From: Topomyia yanbarensis
Taxonomy: Eukaryota > Arthropoda > Insecta > Diptera > Culicidae
Length of the DNA: 64,000 bases
NCBI RefSeq assembly: GCF_030247195.1
Contig: NC_080670.1
Coordinates: forward strand, 211,284,546-211,348,545
Reading direction: 5' to 3'
Below, piece after piece: positions 24,901 to 36,900 of this stretch. How positions within the stretch are numbered: position 1 is the first letter of the stretch; each line of letters opens with the position of its first letter. The notes beneath the pieces are model-generated. The model saw nothing but the letters and a program-made list of their open reading frames with translations. It was not told the origin of the DNA and did not search any database. The translations under genes and the position numbers were made by a program.

Positions 24901-27900
24901 TATCAGCTATATTGTCGTAAAGGCATCACACTGTTTGGAGTTATTTACTGCTTGAAATCTCTCCTATGCACACTCGTTCGTTCAACATTGGAATATTGTT
25001 CAGTTGTGGGGAATCCTCATTATCTCAACAGTGCACATTGAATTGAGACAGCACAGCGCAGATTTGTTCGTTTCGCCCTTCGTCGACTGTCTTGGAACAA
25101 CCCTCACTAAGTTACGAAAGTTGTGGTTTGTTTGTTGGATTCGATACATCGCGAGCGAGTGCGGCGGGATCTATCCCGTGCTATGACGATCTCGGATGTT
25201 TTGTAAGATCGAATTGACTGCCCCACTGCTTCTCAGTGCGATAAATATGAACATTCGCCGTCGTGTCCTTCGCAATAATATATTCCTTCGATTACATCTT
25301 CGCCGGACTAACTATGGAGTTAACGGTGCCATCTTTGGTTTGCAGCGAACTTTTAAAAGAGTGTCATCCGAGTTCAACCTTCACATTCCACGTAGCAGAT
25401 TACAATCTGACTTTTTAAATAGATTAGGAAATTATCATTAGGACTACACTGTGTTTTTTGATATTAATTATAAATAAATGAATAAATTGTACCGAATAAC
25501 ACGGGAGGAAATCGGTGCAGAATCAGGAATCTTTGTATAAACATTTTAATGAAATTTTTCATTCTTTATTTCATGAGCTTTTCTCCTATATATTTTTATG
25601 GCAACATCCATGTATGTTAAACGAATCACAGCAAGTGTGTGCTGGTCATCAAATTGTGAATACTTCCCAGTATTTACAAGCTCTTATCTCATGCCTCTTT
25701 GCGGCCGCCCAGAAAACACCACGTTATGAACAATCAAGAGAGCATTGCTCCAACTCGTGAGTGGCAGAGATCAGTGGAAGGACGTGCGTATAGTGAGTAT
25801 GAAAGACCGCTTCTTCAACTACAGCATCATCAACGTGCTTTGCCGATGGTCGGATCGGTCAGTCTGAACTCCGTTACAAATGAACTTCGCAGCCTCCAGA
25901 AGAACTGTAGTTCGACGCACCGTCTACCCCGTAATGGTATCCAAAGGGCTACCTGTAGATCGTCTGATCAACAAACTGAGAACCAATTGGATCACGTTCC
26001 AGTCAACGGAAAATTCTTCTCCGACATTACAAATGTTTGCATCTACGGCGCTCAATGCTGTCGACGGCGTACAAGCTACCAACGGACGAGAAGCTAGGCG
26101 CGGCTGCTCTTGAGAATAGCTGAAGCAACATTCGAACCGCTATAGATAGCAATACCGAATCAAGGTTTGACTAGAGCATTCCACTGGGTGATTTCGGAGA
26201 TCTCGAAGAAATAGGAGGATTGGATGGAGGACGTAGTATGTCCCGTATAAAAAGGTGATACTACGGACTGAATATTCACGATTTGACAAGACCTACAAAA
26301 TGTCGCGAAAACAACCTGTTTGTAGATTGCAGAACCGCATATGGGGCAATCGATCGAGATCACCTATGGGATATAATGTACGAAAACGGATTCTCGAAAA
26401 AAAATAACGCGATTGATCAAAACGACAATGGATCGAGTGATGTATTACGTCCGAGTATCAGAGATACTCTCGAGTCATTTTGAATCTCGGAAAGAGCTAC
26501 GAAAAGGTGATGGGATATCTTGTCTACCGCTCTATATCGCTTTGGAAGGTATGATAGGAAGAGCGACGATTGACACGAGTGGTGCGGCTTCACCTACGAC
26601 GTTGATATAGCGACACGTATTCTTGAGACTATGGAGGAGACATACATCCGACTGAATGTTGAAACAAAGCGGTTCACTGGTCCACTGATAATACTTTGCA
26701 GGGCCGGCGGAAAGCGTGGATAGTACTACCCACTCGAAAATAACCGGGCGGGTCCACTCGAAATTTTGAACCATTTCAAAAAATTTAGATGTGCAGCGCA
26801 TGTATCTCGCACTACACACATTTGAAAACATCGCTGTACCACAATTCCATTTACATAAACGAACGTGATTTAATGTGAATGTAATGTAAGCGTGTGCATT
26901 GCGAAAAGGGAAAAAATCCTTACTAATGGACCCTCACCCTATGCTTTCTACCCACTTGGGCGTAAAGCGTTTCGCCGCCCCTGATACTTTGAGCTTCCAA
27001 AGGCGTTTCGGTCAAACAAAGTACGCTATCGGCTACAAAACACTCATTAGAGCAATTGTCCTCTATGGCCATGAAACCTGGACTATGTTGGTGGAGATTA
27101 AAGCGCTTTTATAGCGGTAAGCTTGAAGCTAGTTGGTACCGCCGCCCGGTACTATCTTTGATTTTAGGCCTGAGTTTAGTCCGGTCTAAGACGTTAGTAC
27201 CTGTCATCGCAGAAATGGCTGCATCCTGAAGCCAAATGAAAACAGTGTAAAGGGGCGCCATATTCCTCTGGCATACATCTCAATAATTTGAATCAACTTT
27301 TCGACCTTTATGTGCAATATTATGGCCCATGTTGCACACAAACCATATTAGGGCAAGTAAGCAAGTTTTATCCCGTACGAAAAACAGGTATAATCGAGTT
27401 TAAAATGTCATTTTTTATATTCTTTATCGTCCTATCCATAAGGTGCTGCACGCTCATTTGAAAATGCCATGTCGAAGAGTTATATTGCAGGTTAGCAGAA
27501 GTCGAATCATTTTGAAACAAACCGTAGAACGAAATTTTATAATTGAATGCAGAGCTGCATTAAAAAAAAAATGTTTTCGTTTGTTAGTCTACTTATGGCT
27601 ATCAAAATGAGTGAAGCTGTTTAATTTACCCACAATTTTTTAGTTAGTTTAACTAGAGAAAAAGAAAAGAATATAAAATCACAATGTGTACACTTTTCTA
27701 GTTATATCTTCTCACAAAGAGCACAATACGCAAGTGGAAGTTTTCTTACATTTTTACTGCTTTCGAAAGAATCCAAACTATAATTAAATAAAAGATTATA
27801 AATAAAGCCATGCGATACAACCTAAGTAACACTATGACGGCAAACAATCTGCTACAAATATTCTCATTTTGATCGTTATTTAAATTATATCGAAGCTTGC

Positions 27901-30900
27901 TTGTTTCACTATTTATAATTTTCCATCAGATCTTGGACGATTAGCATTTCCACTGTAGAACAAATTGTCGTTTAATTCTTAGTGATAGAACAGAAATGCA
28001 TAGGGTTTGAAAGAAGTTGTGAAAGTTGAGGCTGGATAGATGACTTGGAAAAATGACACAAAAAGTTGAATGTGGAAGAATCGCCTAAATCGTGTCGGAA
28101 CTTAAGGGGGTTGTGTAAAGTATTATCGCAGAAAATTGGATTCCTTATTTTTTTCGATGCAAAGATTGTCTATTCAGTCAGGTGCCACGTCGAAAACTGG
28201 TTTGGCGGTGTGCACCATAACTCAAAATCTGATGGACCAATCGTTGATACATTTGCATAGTTGTTTTTAAAATCACTCCACAAGTGACTAATGGAGCTTT
28301 TATTTCTTGGTCGATTTTCGAACTTTTCGTAGCACTTTGAAGCCAAAGTCGGATTATTGCTAAAAAACGATGAAAATGCTATTGAAAAAAATAATAATAT
28401 CAAGCATTTTGCAAAAAGCTTTTGTAGTTATCTGGGCAATGATGTGAAGAAGAAAAACTGTGTAAAATTCAGTACGATTGGTCCAGGAAATTTTGAGTTA
28501 CGGTTTACACCGCATTTTGTCGAGGTGCCTCCAGAAGATTCACTGTCTGCATCAAGTGTCAGGTTCAATTTGTTAAGTTATATCTGTCAATTGATTATCA
28601 GACAGATTGCAGACTATAGGAAGTAATGAATTGTAATTTATTATTTTGTAACCGGGATTTGAAGCTTTCTCAATTTTCGCGCGATGTCGCAAAATTTCGT
28701 TGAAATGAACGTTTTAGCAATCCAAGATGTTCAAAGCTCAGCAATTTGGATTTAACCCATTTGACAGATTTACTTCGTTGAAAATCACCTTTTGAAGTTG
28801 TCAAATTCTCAGCTCAATTACTGAACTTTTGGTATTTCAGGATTGGTTAGGTAATCGTGCTGATAATTTGAATTACTTCATTTTCAGGAAAGTATGTCTG
28901 CCAAATTCTATATACATGGTTAGTGGAATAGTTGGGTAGGATGGTATAATAAGCCCCACCAGGCTAAAATGTCAGATGTCTTTTCCAATGACCACATAAT
29001 TATCTGAAGCAAATAAATAATTGTTTTTGACTTTTTCATGTGCTACAGAACAGCAACTAATACAAACGTTTCCAATAAAGGTAAGCTTCCATTATTGTTC
29101 TGTAAGCATTTGATTTAATTTGAAATAGTCAGATTTAGCTGAACTGTCTGACTACTAAATATAATGTTAGAGAAGCTCTTTCAATCCTTGGAGAGACTAG
29201 CGACTAACAATACAACTCTATAACATTCACGATAGTATGCACCATTTTTGACAAAATAGCGAAATAACGTTTTATACCACGTTCCCACTACAGAGTAACG
29301 TTATAATAATTAGCAACAAGAAAAATGTTATCGAGATAGCGTTAAAACACGTTTTTACTTGTTGTGTGCACGTAGTATTAGCCACTTGAATCTTAAATAA
29401 TTTTAATGTATTAAATAATTTTTATGTATTTAATGTATAAATACATCAGACTATTAAATGGCATAAACAGTGAATTTTCTATTAACCTCATTCTACGGTT
29501 TTTAACATTGCCGTGTATTTCCGATCAGAACGCAGTAATGCAAATGGCAGCATCATGTTACCGGAAAAAGACAAAAATATGACATGCTCCTCTTGCGCAT
29601 ACTTCGTTATTTTCAATCCTCTCTTCGGCTTTCTTCTGGATCAATGTGGCTCTCCTTGCTCGCAATAAAGATGGCAATAAATAAGCGGCTAGGGATGTCC
29701 GATTAGTTCTCGATTAATCGAACTAATCGATTATTATGGAAACTAATCGATTAATTTTTAATCGATTAACGAATTTAACGATTATCGGATAATCGATTAG
29801 ATAGCGTCGATTATTGGTCGATTAATTTTTTTAACGCGCGTAATTTTTTAATTTTAATTTATTTATTTCATTTTGGCGACAAGCGGCTTCAAACTACAAC
29901 TTAACCAAAAATACTAATTAGCATTGAAATTCATAGGTCAAAGAGCAACAATATATTGTGCTGCCAATTTTAACTTTGAAATTCACTTCTAGGGGGTGTT
30001 GAAACACCATTAACTTACGTTTTTGGAAGTCTTACATTCACGATCATATATTTGAATAATTTGAACAGATCAGTTGGAAAGATTAGATCAACCGCGGGAT
30101 TACGAATTGAACGTTGTCATTCGTGCCGGATTCGCTCTATAAATACTCTTAGGTTGTCCTGAGTTCAAGCAAGAAAAGGCTTAAAACAGTACCGGCCACA
30201 AACTGTCTGAAGAGAAGGAGAGGTTTAGGTACACTATATGCGCCTCTCCAACAGATACTAGATCCATGAGAAGTTCTATGAATTCTGATAAAGGATCCTT
30301 TAAATTAAACTTGGTAGAAGCAATTCCGTCTTTATGCATGGGAAGACTGGGCCAAGGACAGGGGCCCCGAGATTTTGGGGGCCCACATTTAGCATTGATT
30401 ATAAAATAATTCTAAAGACTATATTTTAAAAAATTGCTTCACTCAGATCAGTAGCAGCTCGAAATCACGCATTGCACCGTATCCCGTGTGATCAAAATTT
30501 TTAAAAAGCATCAGAGCGGCAGGAAACGAAGCATTTCATCACTATTGAACCAATTCAAACGTCAATCCAACATTTCCATTCTAGTTTTAATTTATTTTTA
30601 ATAACAGTGCAACGTTTGGTACACCACGTATATAAAGATCGTGTTATGGCTGTCTTCGACACAACAGTTTGTTCAATAGGGATTCTGTTATTATTATATA
30701 AAATTCGGCCATCTGTAAGCAAAGTGGAATACTGGTTGGGTGGTCAGATTACACCATCTGGGAAGACTATAGCGTAGTTGGTAGGTCAGCTACACTGTAC
30801 GCAGCTCACCTGAGTTCGAACTCCCACCGCCGCAAATAGTGTGTTAGGCCGTTTGCTACTACAGGTCAGATCGGTCAGGAAAACAAATAACTTTTTAAGA

Positions 30901-33900
30901 TGCACTCAGATTATCTTTCTTTTTCGACAATATTTGGACATCAGGTTGTGAAAATCTGGAATAGTCTTTGTTCTCCATAAACTTTGAATCCCACTTTATA
31001 TTTTGTTGAATATGTTCGACACGGTTGACTGATTTGGCTCAAATATGAAAGAGTGTCTCAGCATGGCATGAGGTAGAAGTGATTCTTTGATGCTGGGAAT
31101 CAGTTTTGGATCATGCTCATTCTCGACAGCTGTTTATACCAATTCAGTTAAAGGGACCCTTAGCTCAATAGTGCCAAGGTGCCCCGAGTAGTCTAAAGAC
31201 GGCCCTGTGTAGAAGATTGTGAAGCCAGTATTAGCCATTCGCCGAAATTCTTCTGTATACCTAAGTGAACGATCATCATAATCAGATTGAGATGGACGTT
31301 TTGTATTTTCTGTTACTGCTCTCAGAAAAACTTTTAAACTAATCGATTACTTCGATTAATCGATTATTTCTTGGTTTTAATCGATTACGATTAATAGAAA
31401 TATAAAAAATAATCGATTAGCTACTAATCGATTAATTGGAAAAATCGGACATCCCTAAATAAGCCAGTTTTAACTGGTAGGAAAGACAATCATCGTCGAA
31501 CTATATTTACCTGTACTTTTGATTTCTCTGTTCTTTCCTTCTCTCTACACGCTTGATTCCAATTGCTCATCGAAGAGTTACAGGAGAGCATTTGGACATA
31601 TCGAATCGATTATCGCATATTCAGATCTAAGTTGTTTTTGCGAATTAGAATCAAAACTGCAATAAGAATTGTTTTGATTATTTTCTTTTACATATCGCTG
31701 TGAAAATAAGTGGGATCAGTTTATTCCTTAATATAAATCAATAACATGTTATCACGAATTATTGCCCATATATCTGTCGTATCTCACATCAAAGAAAGTG
31801 AATAACTAAAAAATAGTTTTTTTTTTCATTGGATAGATCCAAATAAATGACAATCGGATGTAAATCGTAAAATGCACTATTTTATAAATTTTCTTATTTT
31901 CATTCTTTGAATCAGAATGTTAACCGCTTACAAAGTAACTCCATAAATACCCTAAGCAAAGATTAAATAAAAGATTTTAAATATGCGCATTTTACCTATA
32001 TGAATAAACTGACATAAAACATCCAAATAAAAATATTTTAAAATTGATTGCGAACGCAACGGCGATCAATATATTTGTTCGTAAAAATATATTACTAGGA
32101 TGCTCAAAACTTTCATTTCTGTGTATTTATAAAATCGTAGAAATTTTGTTAGCAAATAAAATCGTTCCAATCTGCATTGATGCATAACACTTGTGATCAT
32201 TCTGTCAAAGTTTAATTTTTTGTTTGACCTTTGTTTACATTTTATTTAAGCTTCGCTGAAAAAAACGAGTACAATTTTAATTCGCAGAGTGTGATCTAAC
32301 CTTTATTTATAATTGATATTTATTCCAAACTTGTGAAAATTAGCTTGAAACGAATATAAATATTCTCCCCTCGTGTCGACAGGTATCGTGTTCAATTAAA
32401 ATGATATTCACAGTTCATTTTGAATTCAAATTGAAATATTTCAACCAATTTTTCAATCAAAGTTTAAAATAACTATCATAGCACCAGTTACAAACGATGG
32501 TTCAACCACTTCAAACTTATTTTCTTCTGTGCATTAAATATTATGTCATTACAAAATGCTGTACATCATCGGCCAACTATAAACTATCCACCAAGTTAAA
32601 GTTCTAAGTTCAGAAACATATCAGTTACATGTTGACAAAATTGTTCTCACACGCTATGGAACGAGATATATGACGAAGAAAAGCTATTTTACTGCAAGAA
32701 AATATCGGAATGAAAAACAATTCTCCATGTTGTCTAATTTACTCATTTTCTTTAACATGAATTTGTTGTTTTTAACATTGTTGTGTATGGCAGATCAGAA
32801 CGCAGCCATATAAATGACAGCACCGTTGGGTTAAAGCTTACCAAATAGTTTAGGCCGGTTTAAAAGTTAGTCCGGTTTAAAAATAGTTAGTACGCGTTTG
32901 AGCTTACGGCTATTAGTGTTTTTGAACGGAAAGTGATGCGAACTATCTACGGCTGGGTTCAGTCGTGCAGATGAAAGACGCAATATGGAGACGTATGAAT
33001 CACGAATTGCAACAGTTCCACACAGCAAATTGGTAGGCTGCGGTTGGTGGAGCATGTCGTCAGAATGACGGACGACAACCCGATAAGATGGTTCCCGAAA
33101 CTAATCCGACAGGTACCAGGAGGTGCACAGTGAGCAAGGTGAATACGACCAACTTGAAGGGACATGAGGAGTCTTTGTGGGGCTGACGACAAACAAATTG
33201 AAGACGACTTCTGAATACAGCAAGGAACCTAACGACGGCATACCCAAAAACAATTGAGATTGATTTGAAACAAAGGTAATGAGTATATTTGAGTCATGTT
33301 TCTGAGCACTCGATTCAAAGATTCGCTTCGCTTTTACACACACGAGTTCACATTTCTTCCTTAGTACTGTTATTGTACATTTTCTCGAGGTCAACACAAA
33401 GATATAGATATCAACATATGTGTAATTAATCGATTGCATATCGGTCTGCTTCCTTTATCTGAACAAGGATCTATTCTAGTTTATACGGAGGCATGAAAAT
33501 GTTGATCGGGTTTGGTCAGTTTCCAGTGTAATTCAACGAGATCACGCTCTTACTATCCAATGCCATAATCGAAAAATAAGATTCTTCAAGTGATAGCAAC
33601 ATCATAATTTACTCCTAATGGGGTACACCCGAAAAATACATTATCTTCCAGACCGAAATCATGCAGGTTTTTCTTACTCAAGGACGAAAGCCAAAAATTC
33701 ACTCTTTACTGTTAGAGAAGATGACACCTGTCATCGCTGCCTAGAGTAGCATTACTAACCTTTTGCAACACAGAAGATTGTGGAACAATGCATAAATTTA
33801 CACTCAAACCGCTTTCTTCTCGTTATTATATCACAGATTCACTTTCCTGCGCCTAGTGCTTATTAATTCTGTCTGCAACATTTATCACAACGCCCCTTTT

Positions 33901-36900
33901 CCAGCACTTATCTATCGCCAGAATTTATTTACAGACACGTATTCTTATTTAGCACAACGTAACTAAACCACCCCCGTCATAAGCGAAAACTATAGAATAG
34001 ATCGCAACGAGTCCAAACGCGACGAACCGAATCGATCAAGATCGTTCGTTTACACTTTAAAACTGAACGCGATCGGGTTCGATTTCCCCTCTAAAGAACC
34101 AAAACGCCGGTATTCACTTGTTATTCCCCTTTATCAAAGCACATGCAACCACACACACATGCACCGAAAGGGGAAATGCACCAAATGGTCTGCCTGCAGA
34201 TATGTTGATTGCAGCTAGAAACTATGGATCGCAAATCGGAACACGCGGAACAACACGAAAACAACAGCGATTTACGAGACCACGCGCGGAATGGATCGCG
34301 GCGCGCGAACAACTGACTGTTGCCGGCAGAAAAGGGTTTTAACAAAGTAAAGGTACACCCCGGTAGAGAGCCCACGGAAACATACCAGCATGTGCGCGCA
34401 ACGTAACACGATGCTGCTGCTGCTACTGGCTGCTGGTGAGTTATTCACACGTTCTGTGATCCTACCTACCTACTGGTTCGTGGATGGGGAGGTTATGGGT
34501 ATGCGTCATACATTTTTTTTTTGTTTTGTTTCGATGCTTCACAGAGTGATCGTATAGAATTTTATGGGTAGAACAAGATCTACTTTTTTGCGCAAAGCTA
34601 GATAAGGTAATTCACCAATTTTGAACATGGCAGTTTTTAGTAATTCATGAAAGCAGTTTCATTCGATTTTTAAGAAACAGTATAATAACTATACAAAACA
34701 GGCTTGAAAATGTGTAATATTTGTGTTAGGGCGCGGAATGTCCAACCGAAATAGCTCTAACTCACAGACAATCGTACCATGGGTGAATTGAATACCCCAA
34801 TTTGCCAAAAAGTTCTGTAGCCCCTGTCGAATCAAACCACGTTCGATATTAAGTAATTTTATCACTAGGGTTATTTGCTGAGGCTATAGGATTGTCTTAA
34901 ACTAACTGACACAAAAAAATAATTTCCTAATCAAAACAATTTTGTTTCTATATGGAGTGAATTTTTTACCGTCACCACTCAGCGTACTGATTCATATAAT
35001 GCCATCTAGCGGTGGGCAATAATGCGAATGTGCCAATTGAACATAGTCAATTGTATAGCATGAAAAACAATCTGATGTAACGTGTTAACGAAAACGAAGC
35101 GGTATAAAAATAGGATCAGATTTGTGATCCGAAACCCTTCTTGCTTTTCTATATTCTATAGAAACATTGGAAGTCGATTTAACAATCTGTTTTTATGGAC
35201 TTTGATAGAAATTTTTAGAGAAAAGGCGATTGATAAGCGATTATAATTATCTGTATACCCTGCAAAACTCTCTTCGTATACTTGAGAGCTCCGACCAAAT
35301 TCATGTGGGTTATTTGAAGATTCCTTTAGTGTTGATGAAGTATTTTCAGGTATCTTCTTCAAATGAGCGATGTCACTTCGTCGGATTTTACCTGTAAACC
35401 ACGGATTTTGGATCGTCCCCCGGGTTTTGCTTCAATTTATCCAGGTCTGGTGAGACGATGGATAATTTTAACTTTTATAGTACCGATTTAATTGGCTTCA
35501 AACGAGTTCTACCGGTGTTAACACTGGTTGCTCCTGCAGCGGTTGTTAACTCTTGGTCAATGAAAAGAGCTTTCTTGGAACGTTCAAAACGCGTGGTGGC
35601 GAATAAACGGATTATTTGCGGCTCGCAGAGATTTTCTTGTTTCCCACACTATGCTGATTTTCCTTCCTGTTGGATGTGACTAAGAGCAATACTCATTCGG
35701 CTTATGCTCCACAGCAAGAGTGGATGGTGCTTTTGGATTATTTGCTGTTAGCCGAGGAATGGTACACCTATCTAAACCGATAAACCTGTTTAAAAACGCG
35801 AAATATTTACAGCTTAATGTGAATGGCACAGAACGGTGATGCGTAATAGAGCAGGAATCGGGTAGATCATTCCAATAATGTGTCTTCTGTTTAGATCGAT
35901 AGCAAGATTATTAACTTGCCACCTTCAATCAAACGGTGTGCGTTCTCTCGAGCCCGTTCCAAAGAAAGTAATCCTTGCGATATGGACCTGATGCTTATCA
36001 AATGATTCCAAATTATCCGGGTCACTTGTAGTAGCGAAAGTGTCTCCTTGTGCAGAAGTTTTTCCCTGAATTCCTTGGTAGCATAATTCTTGAGGGTTTT
36101 TTCAAAAGGTCATATCTGCAATGAATTACTCTCTTTGTTTACTTTCTCTTTCGATTTTTACGGCGTCACTATAACACTTTTCAATTATTTTACAGTACAG
36201 ATGGAAAGCCGGTAGTTTTAACTAGCATATTATGCAAAGAGCTGAGGGATAGATGTTAAAGTGACCGAATTATTAACAGAAGAGAAAGCAAACAAAGAGA
36301 GTAACTCATTGCAGATATGACGTTTTGAAAAAACGCTCAAGAATTGTCAATAATGCGTTACGAACCCACGTCTATAGCGGGCCTTACACGTTCAATATTT
36401 TTGTCAATACTAGAGTGTATTGACAAAAGTATTGTACGTGTAATGGAAAAAAAAATATTGACGATGTGGATTTCAAACGGGACTGAAATATTGTAACAAT
36501 ATCGTCAATACTCGTATTGACGAAAATATTGAACGTGTAAGGGCCGCGTATGATGATTAATGCTGTTTTCAATGAGGTGATGTTCCAACCTTTCATTCTC
36601 AGCAGGCTGTGACTGAAGGTGTATTTCAATCTGAAAAAATTATTGCTCACGAGTGAGTATCGTTACCATGGTAACATCGTAACAACCTCGAGGTTTTTTT
36701 TGCCTTATTCTGCTTTTGTTTCTGCAATTTGTAGCAGTTTATGCCATTCCTACGACTTCGCAGCGGCTCCAAGCCATTTCCTGCTCCTCCGAACCGGACA
36801 TGCTTTCCAGTTTTCAAGCAGCTGCCACACGCCTTTATCTTCTCGAAGCGGTTATACATCTGTCTCGGCTCTAGGACAGCGCGAATCGGTTTCTGCCTGC

